Source: CAVQEK01 sp963711495 (GTDB lineage: Bacteria; Bacteroidota; Bacteroidia; Cytophagales; Cyclobacteriaceae). From it: a stretch of 64,000 nucleotides of DNA. The stretch is from assembly GCA_963711495.1 (NCBI GenBank), contig CAVQEK010000009.1:453289-517288 (forward strand), written 5' to 3'. Shown one piece after another: positions 27,235 to 36,336 of the stretch. The notes beneath the pieces were generated by a model. The model saw nothing but the letters and a program-made list of their open reading frames with translations. It did no database searches and was not told the origin of the DNA. A program made the position numbers and the translations under genes. Position 1 is the first letter of the stretch. Every line of letters begins with the position of its first letter.

Positions 27235-28746
27235 ATGAAAAATATATTAAACAGAATCATAATCTTTTCGGTGTTCTTCAGCTTCATCACTGTGCGTTGT
27301 ACACAGGATTTTGAAGAGATAAACCGAAATCCAAATGAGCCGGATGAACTCACCAATGCCGGTCTGCTATTGCCAACGATCATCAGGGGCAGCATGGAAG
27401 ATTATTATACCGGTTCCTGGAGGCGAGGCAACGTCGTTGCGGATTATCAGGCCAATCAGTTCGTGAGTGCTTTTGACTGGTCACCAGCCGATGCCAATGA
27501 ATACTTCGTGTGGAGCTTTTACGGGCACATGAGGAATGTGAATACATTATATCAGATTGCCGTAAAGCAAGATCATAAAAATTTTCAGGGTGTTGCGCTG
27601 GTACTCAAGTCGTTTATGTTTCAAAATCTAACAGATGTATATGGTGATATACCTTATTCTGAAGCGACCAAGGCCAAGGAAAATATCAATTTCCCGGTTT
27701 ACGACACCCAGGAATCCATTTATAGTGGTATTTTGGCAGATCTCGCCGAAGCGAACGATTTACTCGGACCTAACAATGGCAATATTAGTGGCGATATACT
27801 TTACGGCGGTGATTACCTGAAATGGAAAAAATTTGCCAATTCACTCAGAATGCGCTGTTTATTGCGAATTTCTGATCGACGGGATCCCAGTGCAGATATG
27901 GCGGCCATTGTTGGAGACCCACAGAAATACCCTTTATTCGAAAGTTATAAGGATCAGGCTGCGCTGCAATATCTGGATCAGTTGGGCAATGAATTTCCAA
28001 GATATCGGGCCACCAATTATGCCAGTGGTACCCATGCTTCACTATCATTGGTTGAGAGGTTAACTGCAATGAATGATCCCAGATTATATGTTTTTGCCCA
28101 ACCAACTCCTGCCACAGCCGGTGGCAGCAACCCGGAATATGCAGGTGTTCCAAATGGCATTGACAATGAGGATACCTACAATGGAGGAGCCATGAATCAA
28201 TCGCCTCCAGGCTTGTTATGGGCTTCAATTTCCTGGGATGAAGAACTGGCATCACCCACTGCTGCACAAAGTTTACTGATGACTTATTCCGAATTGCAGT
28301 TTATATTGGCTGAAGCCATCGAAAAAGGATGGATATCCGGAAATGCAGAGGAGCATTATATGAATGGCATCAAAGATCAATTTGATTATTACGCCAGTAG
28401 AATACCCGATAACTATACTTTTCCAACCGCAGCAGATGTGATCCCTGATCCATCATATTATACACAGGATGCGGTAGCTTATACCGGAACCACTGATGAA
28501 AAGCTACAAAAGATATGGATGCAGAAATGGTTGGCACTGTTCAATTGTGGATTTGAAGGATGGTCGGAATGGAAAAGGACAGGTTATCCTGAGATTGTTG
28601 CGGGACCGAACAGTTTGGGTTATGTACCGGTCCGGTTTCTCTATCCTTTAACGGAACAAAATCTGAATACGGACAATTATGATGCCGCGGTTCAGCAGCA
28701 GGGTCCGGACAACACTCAAACTCATGTATGGTGGGATGTCAATTGA
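27235..28746 (+). CDS. SusD/RagB-like surface lipoprotein
   Basis: This 503-residue lipoprotein (signal with Cys in ITVRCTQDFEEINRNPNEP) belongs to the SusD-like group and starts 21 bases after susC. It contains the helical repeat core (ANEYFVWSFYGHMRNVNTLY, VALVLKSFMFQNLTDVYGD) and the SusD C-terminal segment (YSELQFILAEAIEKGW, EKLQKIWMQKWLALFNCGFE). It should form the lid of the SusC channel and bind substrate on the cell surface. Specificity cannot be read from sequence. Confidence 0.92.
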   Translation: MKNILNRIIIFSVFFSFITVRCTQDFEEINRNPNEPDELTNAGLLLPTIIRGSMEDYYTGSWRRGNVVADYQANQFVSAFDWSPADANEYFVWSFYGHMRNVNTLYQIAVKQDHKNFQGVALVLKSFMFQNLTDVYGDIPYSEATKAKENINFPVYDTQESIYSGILADLAEANDLLGPNNGNISGDILYGGDYLKWKKFANSLRMRCLLRISDRRDPSADMAAIVGDPQKYPLFESYKDQAALQYLDQLGNEFPRYRATNYASGTHASLSLVERLTAMNDPRLYVFAQPTPATAGGSNPEYAGVPNGIDNEDTYNGGAMNQSPPGLLWASISWDEELASPTAAQSLLMTYSELQFILAEAIEKGWISGNAEEHYMNGIKDQFDYYASRIPDNYTFPTAADVIPDPSYYTQDAVAYTGTTDEKLQKIWMQKWLALFNCGFEGWSEWKRTGYPEIVAGPNSLGYVPVRFLYPLTEQNLNTDNYDAAVQQQGPDNTQTHVWWDVN

Positions 28747-28788
28747 TATCCTCACCTGTTTATTTTCTAACAAGAAAAGACAAGTAAA

Positions 28789-31700
28789 ATGAAGATAAAA
28801 AAATTACTATTTCTGGGCTGGGCATTCTTAATGGTACAAGGAGCACTCGCTCAAGGTCCTGTCGTTTATTTGCCACTTGATGACAATCTTAATGATTATA
28901 GTGGCAATGGATTGAATGCCACTGACGCTGGTTCTGAAAGCACAGAATTTGTCTCTGATGCTGATAGGGGCCAGGTTGCCAAGTTCCCAATCGATGCACA
29001 TGCACAACTTCCGTTAGATCCGAAATTGAATTTTGGAACGGGTGACTTCAGTATCGCTTTCTGGATAAAAGTCGACCCCACCGTACCGCCCACAAGTGAC
29101 CCCGCCATTATCAGCAACAAGGATTGGGGCAGTGGTGGAAACCCCGGATTCTTAATTGCCCTGGATGGCGCGGACGACCCGGCCAACAACCACATGTGGA
29201 CTTCTAACATTGCCGATGGTACCGGTCGTCTTGACTGGGATGCAGATGATAATAATGCACCAAATCTGGTAGATGGTCAATGGCATTTTGTGGCTGTGGC
29301 GTATGACCGTTCGGCCACCATGAATGTTTATGTTGACGGCGTTCTCAAGCAATCAGACCCGGCTCAGGATTCCAAAGATTTGACGCTGGTACCAGGTGAT
29401 ATTAGTGCAGCAAACCTGCCCATTACCATCATGCAGGATGGAACGGGAGCATATGGTCACGATTTCGAAGCCATGCTTGATGAGATCTACATATACGATC
29501 GCGTTTTGGATGAAGATGAAGTGATGAATTTGAAAAATTATGGGCTAAACCCAGTGGAGGATGCAGTAATGGGGGCGGATGTATATCTGCCCCTTGATAC
29601 TGACCTCACTGATGCCAGTGGTAATAAACTTGATGCTGTCGATGCCGGTACTGAACCTACGGAATTCGTGAATGATCCTGAGCGTGGTCAGGTGGCGAGT
29701 TTTCCAATAGACGCCCATGCTCAGTTGCCATTGGATCCCAAACTGAATTTTGGTACGGGAAATTTCAGCCTGGCATTCTGGATAAAAGTAGATCCAACAG
29801 TGCCACCTACCGGCGATCCTTCCATTATTAGCAATAAAGACTGGGGAAGCGGTGATAATCCGGGGTTTTTAATTGCCCTGGACGGTGCCGATGATCCGGC
29901 CAATAATCACATGTGGACTTCCAACATTGCTGACGGTACAGGTCGGCTGGATTGGGATGCTGATGACAATGGCACGCCAACGCTGGTTGATGGCCAATGG
30001 CATTATGTGGCAGTCACTTATGACCGCACAGCTACTATGAATGTCTATTTCGATGGTGAGTTGAAACAAACGGACCCTGCCCAGGATTCAAAGGACATGT
30101 CGTTGGTTCCGGGAGATGTTAGCGCTGCTAATTTGCCCATTACACTTATGCAGGATGGCACCGGAGCTTATAATCACGATTTTGCCGGAATGCTGGACGA
30201 AGTGCGAATATGGAAAGGAAAAGTACTCAGCGACAGTGAGGTGAAAAAAACGATGAATTATAAACCAGGCGTAGATAAAACATATTCAGCTACAGTCTAT
30301 CTGCCATTGGATACCGATCTGAATGATGCCAGTGGAAATAACCTGAATGCGACGGATGCAGGTACGGAAAGTACGGAATTTATTACTGACGATGAACGTG
30401 GCCAAGTGGCTAAATTTCCTTTGGCCGCCCATGCGCAACTGCCACTGGATCCTAAATTAAATTTCGGGACTGATGATTTCAGCCTGGCATTCTGGATTAA
30501 AGTAGATCCGACTATTCCACCAACCAGCGACCCCTCGATCATTAGCAATAAGGACTGGGGTAGTGGAGGCAACCCTGGATTTTTAGTTGCCTTGGACGGT
30601 GCTGATGATCCGGCTAACAATCACATGTGGACCTCCAATATTGCAGATGGCACTGCCCGGCTTGATTGGGATGCCGATAATAACGGGGCAGCGAATTTGG
30701 TGGACGGTAAGTGGCATTTTGTAGCGGTGACCTATAATCGATCAGCTACCATGAATGTGTATTTGGATGGGGAATTAAAACAAACAGATCCGGCAGCTGA
30801 TTCAAAAGATCTGACACTGGTTCCGGGAGATATCAGCGCTGCAAATCTACCGATCACGATCATGCAGGATGGAACGGGGAGTTATGGACATGATTTTGAG
30901 GCTACGCTCGACGATATAAGAATTTGGAGTGGCACTGTTGTATCACCTGGAGAGATACTCAACATGTATAAATATGTTGAAAAACAATCCAGTGACCTGT
31001 CTTTTGGGGCCGATATATATCTACCATTAGATGCCGATCTTAAGGATAAAAGTGGCAATGGTGTTGATGCTACGGACAAAGGCACTGAAGAGGTACAATT
31101 TGTTGAAGATATGCAAAGAGGCCAGGTTGCCGAGTTTTCCACGGCTGCCTATGCTCAGTTTGCCGACAACAGTCTCCTTGATTTTGGCACCGATAATTTT
31201 ACGGTTTCGTTCTGGGTAAAGATTGATGCCAATATTGGGGTAGCTGGTGATCCGGTAATTATGGGAAATAAAGATTGGGACAGTGGAGGCAATCCGGGTT
31301 TTCAGATAGGACTGGATGGAGCCGACGATCCTTCAGCGCACCATTGGACTGTTAATGTTGCAGATGGTATCGGCGGCCGCTTGGATTGGGATGCCGATGA
31401 TAACAACACCCCAAACCTCAAGGACGGAAACTGGCATTTCGTCGTTGCGGCTTTCGATCGGCAGTCAACATTGAATGTTTATTTCGATGGTGTTCTGCGA
31501 CAATCTGATCCGGCGCAGGATTCCAAGGATCTCACTTTATTGACTGGCAGTTTGAGCGATACAGGATACCCGCTGACCCTCATGCAGGATGGTACAGGGG
31601 CCTACCCCAGTGATTTTGCAGCAAGATTAGACGATATCAGGATATGGAAAGGCAAATCCCTTTCCAATAAAGAAGTGGCGGAGATCTATCATCCTGAAGA

Positions 31701-32721
31701 CAAATCTTATGATGCTGTCGTTTTTCTGCCTTTGAACAACAGTTTGCTCGACTACAGCGGAAATAATCTCCATGCCATAGATGCTGGCGCCAAAAATACT
31801 GATTTTGTAAAGGATCCGGACCGTGGTGATGTAGCCAGTTTTGCAGTGGAAGCCGATGCACAATTGCCTTTGGATCCAAAGCTCGACTTTGGAACGGAAG
31901 ATTTTAGTGTTGGCTTTTGGATCAGAATCAATCCGAATTTTCCCACACCTGGTGATCCGGCAATTTTCAGCAATAAAAACTGGGACAGTGGAGGAAATCC
32001 CGGGATTTTGGTTGGGCTTGATGGCGCCGATGATGCGGCCAGCCACCATTGGACTGTCAATGTTGCAGATGGCACCGGTCGCCTGGATTGGGATGCTGAT
32101 GATAACGGTGCGCCAAATTTGAAAGATGGGAACTGGCATTTTGTGGCGGTGGCATTTGATAGGGCTGCCACGATGAATGTATATTTCGATGGTGCGCGGT
32201 ACCAGACTGATGAAGCCCAGGATTCAAAAGATATGACACTGGTTACGGGAAGTCTGACAGCGGCTGGTTTACCTTTTACCCTGATGCAGGATGGTACAGG
32301 TCAATACAGCAGTGATTTTGCGGCATTACTGGATAATGTGCGGGTCTGGGATTATGCCATTTCTGATGCTGAAGCAGCCAAAATTTTTGATGAAGATAAA
32401 GGCAGCGGTATCGGCGGGGCAACAGAAATTGTATTGGGTACGGATCCGGTGAAGGAATTTAAATCCAGAATCGTGGTTTATCCCAACCCTGTTACTGGAA
32501 ATACATCATATATCCAATATTCCCTCCAACGGGCTTCAAGTGTAAACGTGTCGATTTTTGATAGTCTTGGTAATCTGGTGGAAGTTTTAACCAATGATTT
32601 GGAAGGTGCAGGTGAACACACCCTTCAATGGAACACTTCCAATTACCGGTCTGGTCTCTATATCTACCGTATTCAGGGTATCGATGGCATAAAATCCGGT
32701 AAGGTGATTCTACAAAAGTGA
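28789..32721 (+). CDS. Secreted protein with five LamG-like repeats and T9SS signal
   Basis: This 1310-residue protein has a signal peptide (ends ALAQG), five tandem concanavalin-A/LamG-like units of about 239 residues starting near residues 24, 263, 501, 741 and 976, and a T9SS type A sorting domain from about 1225 (VVYPNPVTGNTS ... SGKVILQK). Each unit repeats V/IYLPLD-xx-L-x-D-x-SGN, NKDWGSGGNPGF, RLDWDADD and GxWHFVAV. Aspartates in these segments could bind calcium. No catalytic motif is seen. I infer a surface ligand-binding protein of the SusCD system. The same LamG subfamily is nested in the phosphatase at 36337. Confidence 0.9.
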   Translation: MKIKKLLFLGWAFLMVQGALAQGPVVYLPLDDNLNDYSGNGLNATDAGSESTEFVSDADRGQVAKFPIDAHAQLPLDPKLNFGTGDFSIAFWIKVDPTVPPTSDPAIISNKDWGSGGNPGFLIALDGADDPANNHMWTSNIADGTGRLDWDADDNNAPNLVDGQWHFVAVAYDRSATMNVYVDGVLKQSDPAQDSKDLTLVPGDISAANLPITIMQDGTGAYGHDFEAMLDEIYIYDRVLDEDEVMNLKNYGLNPVEDAVMGADVYLPLDTDLTDASGNKLDAVDAGTEPTEFVNDPERGQVASFPIDAHAQLPLDPKLNFGTGNFSLAFWIKVDPTVPPTGDPSIISNKDWGSGDNPGFLIALDGADDPANNHMWTSNIADGTGRLDWDADDNGTPTLVDGQWHYVAVTYDRTATMNVYFDGELKQTDPAQDSKDMSLVPGDVSAANLPITLMQDGTGAYNHDFAGMLDEVRIWKGKVLSDSEVKKTMNYKPGVDKTYSATVYLPLDTDLNDASGNNLNATDAGTESTEFITDDERGQVAKFPLAAHAQLPLDPKLNFGTDDFSLAFWIKVDPTIPPTSDPSIISNKDWGSGGNPGFLVALDGADDPANNHMWTSNIADGTARLDWDADNNGAANLVDGKWHFVAVTYNRSATMNVYLDGELKQTDPAADSKDLTLVPGDISAANLPITIMQDGTGSYGHDFEATLDDIRIWSGTVVSPGEILNMYKYVEKQSSDLSFGADIYLPLDADLKDKSGNGVDATDKGTEEVQFVEDMQRGQVAEFSTAAYAQFADNSLLDFGTDNFTVSFWVKIDANIGVAGDPVIMGNKDWDSGGNPGFQIGLDGADDPSAHHWTVNVADGIGGRLDWDADDNNTPNLKDGNWHFVVAAFDRQSTLNVYFDGVLRQSDPAQDSKDLTLLTGSLSDTGYPLTLMQDGTGAYPSDFAARLDDIRIWKGKSLSNKEVAEIYHPEDKSYDAVVFLPLNNSLLDYSGNNLHAIDAGAKNTDFVKDPDRGDVASFAVEADAQLPLDPKLDFGTEDFSVGFWIRINPNFPTPGDPAIFSNKNWDSGGNPGILVGLDGADDAASHHWTVNVADGTGRLDWDADDNGAPNLKDGNWHFVAVAFDRAATMNVYFDGARYQTDEAQDSKDMTLVTGSLTAAGLPFTLMQDGTGQYSSDFAALLDNVRVWDYAISDAEAAKIFDEDKGSGIGGATEIVLGTDPVKEFKSRIVVYPNPVTGNTSYIQYSLQRASSVNVSIFDSLGNLVEVLTNDLEGAGEHTLQWNTSNYRSGLYIYRIQGIDGIKSGKVILQK
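28858..32385 (+). repeat. Five tandem in-gene repeats encoding LamG units
   Basis: The codons for the unit start (V/I-Y/F-LPL) lie near 28864, 29581, 30295, 31015 and 31720, giving periods of 717, 714, 720 and 705 bases. Units 1-3 are closest in protein sequence; units 4 and 5 have drifted and share LHHWTVNVADG-like segments lacking the NNHMWTSN of units 1-3. Confidence 0.85.
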
Positions 32722-32753
32722 TATACTGCTTAATTTGAAAACTTTAATTTGAT

Positions 32754-33239
32754 ATGAAAATGAAATTCTTAAAATATATATCCCTGGGCGCCACACTGGT
32801 TGTACTATTTACGCTTACATCGTGTGATAAGCATGGTGATCCACAGCCCCCTATAGATCTGAATGACACCCAGAAGGCTTCGATTTCAATGCGGGGAGTT
32901 TGGGGACAGGCATCGGATGCCTCGTTGCCGTTTGGAACGACAGAAGGGGTCCTTGATCAGTTGATCCTGGAATTCAGGATCGGGGATGATTATTATCCCA
33001 CTACTTTTACCGCCAAGAATGCTGATTATTTCTTTGGATCTGAAGAACAAGGAACATGGGATTGGGTGGAAGGTTCTCTGGAACAGATAGATCTGGTCAA
33101 TGTATCGCCCATTACCAGTATTACGGTGATGAAAGAAGCATCTCAAATAAGGGTTACATTTTATTATGATGGCCCCAGTGGTGGCAGGGTGAGTGGTATT
33201 GGTGAGTATTCGGTGACCCTCAACAAAATAGCACCTTAA
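32754..33239 (+). CDS. Small lipoprotein of unknown function in the SusCD run
   Basis: This 161-residue protein has a clear lipoprotein signal (TLTSCDKHGDPQPP). The mature part reads as a small beta-rich domain with KASISMRGVWGQASDAS near the start and IRVTFYYDGPSGGRVSGIGEY near the end. I do not recognise the family. It lies 32 bases after the LamG protein and before the first phosphodiesterase, in the same orientation, so it may be a further surface binding component, comparable in position to SusE/F-type lipoproteins. Confidence 0.75.
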   Translation: MKMKFLKYISLGATLVVLFTLTSCDKHGDPQPPIDLNDTQKASISMRGVWGQASDASLPFGTTEGVLDQLILEFRIGDDYYPTTFTAKNADYFFGSEEQGTWDWVEGSLEQIDLVNVSPITSITVMKEASQIRVTFYYDGPSGGRVSGIGEYSVTLNKIAP

Positions 33240-33348
33240 TTTCAATAATTTGATTCAAGATGATAAACCGCTAGGATCGAAGTCAATTCGATTTTAGTGG
33301 TTTGTTGTTATTTTAAACTGACCATATTTTATCCAAATCAAATCCGTC

Positions 33349-34995
33349 ATGAAAATCTTTTTTTATCCATTTATCATCCTGTGTCTTTTCATTTCATGCA
33401 CTTCATCCAATCATGATACCCTTATTCGCAGGGCCGGCCATGTGATTGTGATCGGGGTAGATGGCATGAGCCCCAATGGCGTTATTAATGCAAAAACACC
33501 AGTAATGGACGATCTAATGGCAAATGGCTCCTACACACTCAACGGCAGGGGTGTATTGCCCACCAGCAGCAGTCCCAACTGGGCCTCGATGGTGTCAGGA
33601 GCGGGCCCGGAGCAACATGGCGTTACTTCCAATAGCTGGGAAAGAGATGATCGCCCGTATCCACCAGTGACAACCGGAGTTGAGGATATTTTTCCTACTA
33701 TTTTCAGTGTTATTCATGTGCAGAACCCCAACATGAAAATGGCGGCCATATATCATTGGGAGGGATTTGGCCGGCTCATTGAACGGAGTGTTCTTGATTA
33801 CGATAAATCAGGAAAAGATGAAAATGAAACAGAACAATTGGCAGAAGATTATATTAAAGATTCCAAGCCTGATTTTTTGTTTATTCATTTCGATCATGTA
33901 GATCATGCGGGTCACACCTATGGTCATAAAACGGAAAAATATTATGAAGCCGTAACTCATGCCGATGAGTTGATCGGCAAAATTATTCAGGCCACTAAAG
34001 ATGCCGGAATTTTTGATCAGACAGTTTTTATAGTTACAGCAGACCATGGTGGTATTGGATTTGGGCATGGCGGAGAGACTTTGGATGAACTGGAAATTCC
34101 GTTTATTCTTTACGGAAAAGGCGTTAAAAAAAATCACCTCATCAAACATCCGGTATATACCTATGACAATGCGGCAACCGTGGCTTTCGTGTTTGGCCTC
34201 AAGCAGCCTTATGCCTGGATTGGGAAGCCTGTAAAAAGCGCTTTTGAAGGATTCCCTGAACCGGAGAGCATGTTTGAAGAGAAGGTTGCAATTGCGCCAC
34301 CAACTATTTATCCAAAAGCCAATTTATATAATCCACCGGGAGGTTTATATATCGATACTACAGCCGTGATGAAGATCGTTCCGCCCAAGAGTGATTATGA
34401 AGTGTATTATACCCTTGATGGAACCACGCCCACCAAAAATTCACAATTATACCAGGGACCTGTGCAAATTGATAAGAGTTGCGTGGTGTTGGCGCGATCT
34501 TTTGCCGGTAATAATGAGGAAAGTGTTCCGGTGAAAGCTTATTTCAGATTGGTGAAAAGCGACGGCAACAACGGTGTGCATTATCAATATTACGAAGGCA
34601 GTAACTGGCATTATCTACCGGTATTTGCGACATTGAAACCGAAGAAAAGCAGTAAAAAATATGAAATCAGAATTGGGGATATTAATGAGCGGGAAGACCA
34701 GTTTGCCATCAAATTCACCTCTTACCTGAAAATTCAAAATGCCGGACAATATCGGTTTTACACCACCTCAGATGATGGCAGTAGACTTTATATCAATGGT
34801 GAAACCGTGGTTGATAATGATGGAGGTCATGGCGCCATCGAAAGATCGGGGGATATCACACTTAAAGCAGGGATGGTAAAAATTGAAGTGGAATATTTCA
34901 ACGAAGCTGGTGGCGCCTGGCTGGATGTTTATTACAAAGGACCTGGTATTCCAAAGCAAATTATTCCAGCAGATCAATTATTTTTAAATCCATAA
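33349..34995 (+). CDS. Lipoprotein phosphodiesterase with chitobiase-C and PA14 domains
   Basis: This 548-residue lipoprotein (LFISCTSS) begins with an alkaline-phosphatase-superfamily domain of the nucleotide pyrophosphatase/phosphodiesterase type. Asp38 is in GVDGMSPNG, the nucleophile position is Ser74 in PTSSSPNWASM, and metal ligands are in HFDHVDHAGHTYGH and TADHGGIGFGHGG. Next is a short chitobiase C-terminal-like segment (YEVYYTLDGTTPTKNSQLY) and a PA14 domain (about 445-548, YRFYTTSDDGSRLYINGE). The last two suggest glycan contact. I infer cleavage of a phosphate- or phosphonate-diester on a surface glycan or lipid. It shares its superfamily with PhnA but is exported. Confidence 0.88.
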   Translation: MKIFFYPFIILCLFISCTSSNHDTLIRRAGHVIVIGVDGMSPNGVINAKTPVMDDLMANGSYTLNGRGVLPTSSSPNWASMVSGAGPEQHGVTSNSWERDDRPYPPVTTGVEDIFPTIFSVIHVQNPNMKMAAIYHWEGFGRLIERSVLDYDKSGKDENETEQLAEDYIKDSKPDFLFIHFDHVDHAGHTYGHKTEKYYEAVTHADELIGKIIQATKDAGIFDQTVFIVTADHGGIGFGHGGETLDELEIPFILYGKGVKKNHLIKHPVYTYDNAATVAFVFGLKQPYAWIGKPVKSAFEGFPEPESMFEEKVAIAPPTIYPKANLYNPPGGLYIDTTAVMKIVPPKSDYEVYYTLDGTTPTKNSQLYQGPVQIDKSCVVLARSFAGNNEESVPVKAYFRLVKSDGNNGVHYQYYEGSNWHYLPVFATLKPKKSSKKYEIRIGDINEREDQFAIKFTSYLKIQNAGQYRFYTTSDDGSRLYINGETVVDNDGGHGAIERSGDITLKAGMVKIEVEYFNEAGGAWLDVYYKGPGIPKQIIPADQLFLNP

Positions 34996-35024
34996 GTGAT
35001 CCGTGGTGTTAAATTGAATCATTC

Positions 35025-36305
35025 ATGAAAGAGTTCCATTGGCATAGTTATCTTGTTTTATTCATTGCAATATCTTTATCATTAAATCTGTCTGATCTTG
35101 TTTTGGCTCAGCAGATCGGACAACCGGTACCATCCTGGAAGCCGGGAATGTTGGATATTTACCAGTTGAATACCGGAAAAGGAGATTGCGCCTTTTTCAT
35201 CTTGCCCGATGGTACAACCATGGTTTTTGACGCGGGAGAAATGAACATGTCCAGTCCCAGGACCACGGGACCACGGACTGCTGCGGTAAAACCCAACGAC
35301 ACTAAACTACCTGGTGAATGGCTTGCTTTTTACATGAGCAAATTGTTGGAACAAACCCCGGAACACATTATAAATTACGCGATAATCTCCCATTTTCACG
35401 ACGATCATATGGGAGCGCCTTCTGATCTTTCGCCAATGTCGTCCAATGGAAAATATAAGTTGACGGGAATAACGGCCGTCGGTGACAAGATTCCGATCAG
35501 GACAATGATTGATCGGGGCTGGCCAAATTATGATTATCCGGAACCGGTAAAAAATCCCATGGTCAACAATTATCGGGCTTTTACCGATTGGCAAATGGAA
35601 CATAACGGCATGTCCGTTCAACAATTTGAAGCGGGAAAACATGATCAGATCAGGTTGGTGTATCATCCGGAGGAATATCCGGGTTTTATTATTCAAAATA
35701 TTTCTGTCAATGGTGAGGTATGGACTGGGGTATCGGATATCGTCAGGGCGCAATTTCCATTGGTAACAGATCTCCAAAAGGCTGGACAGGCTTTGCCCGG
35801 AGAAAACCCATGTAGCATTTCGCTAAGATTGAGTTACGGAAAATTTGACTATTATACCGGGGGAGACCTACCCGGAGTTCTTGATCCCGGAGAACCATTG
35901 TGGAGTGATGTGGAGACTCAGGTAGCAAAAGCAGTTGGGCCGGTGGAAGTGAATGTGTTAAATCACCACGGGAATCGCGATTCTGAAAATGCTTTTTTTG
36001 TTGGCACACTAAGGCCGCAGGTTGATATTATTCCTGTTTGGTCTTCGGACCATCCCGGACCCGGAGTATTACAGCGACTTTTGTCCACCTATATTTATCC
36101 TGGACCCAGGGATATTTTTGCCACGAATATGCTGGAATCCAACTATCTGGTGATAGGGGAACGGTTAAAACAATTGAAAAGTGCCCAGGGTCATATTCTG
36201 GTGCGTGTTGACCCCGGAGGTGCAATCTATCATGTGATTATTTTGGATGACTCCAACACTGCCTTGAATGTGAAATCGGTATTTGGCCCTTACCGGACAA
36301 GATGA
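35025..36305 (+). CDS. Exported metallo-beta-lactamase-fold hydrolase
   Basis: This 426-residue protein has a signal peptide (about 1-29) and an MBL fold of the ComEC/Rec2-like group. The zinc motif H-x-H-x-D-H is seen in AIISHFHDDHMGAP, an earlier strand has DAGEMN, and later ligands are likely in GGDLPG and NVLNHHGNRDS. Such enzymes act as hydrolases on phosphodiesters or other esters. It stands between two exported phosphodiesterases, so a sequential role in releasing a phosphonate or phosphate head group is plausible but inferred. Confidence 0.82.
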   Translation: MKEFHWHSYLVLFIAISLSLNLSDLVLAQQIGQPVPSWKPGMLDIYQLNTGKGDCAFFILPDGTTMVFDAGEMNMSSPRTTGPRTAAVKPNDTKLPGEWLAFYMSKLLEQTPEHIINYAIISHFHDDHMGAPSDLSPMSSNGKYKLTGITAVGDKIPIRTMIDRGWPNYDYPEPVKNPMVNNYRAFTDWQMEHNGMSVQQFEAGKHDQIRLVYHPEEYPGFIIQNISVNGEVWTGVSDIVRAQFPLVTDLQKAGQALPGENPCSISLRLSYGKFDYYTGGDLPGVLDPGEPLWSDVETQVAKAVGPVEVNVLNHHGNRDSENAFFVGTLRPQVDIIPVWSSDHPGPGVLQRLLSTYIYPGPRDIFATNMLESNYLVIGERLKQLKSAQGHILVRVDPGGAIYHVIILDDSNTALNVKSVFGPYRTR

Positions 36306-36336
36306 TACATTAGCTGCTGGTAAAATTTGACTTGAA

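Noticed and set aside
31627..32139. Minus-strand open frames within the LamG gene
   Set aside because: They recur in step with the LamG repeats, which is expected from repeated codons rather than real genes.
28858..32385. Regular repeats considered as a CRISPR-like array
   Set aside because: The period is about 717 bases and the repeats encode LamG units in frame. No short-repeat array is present anywhere in the window.
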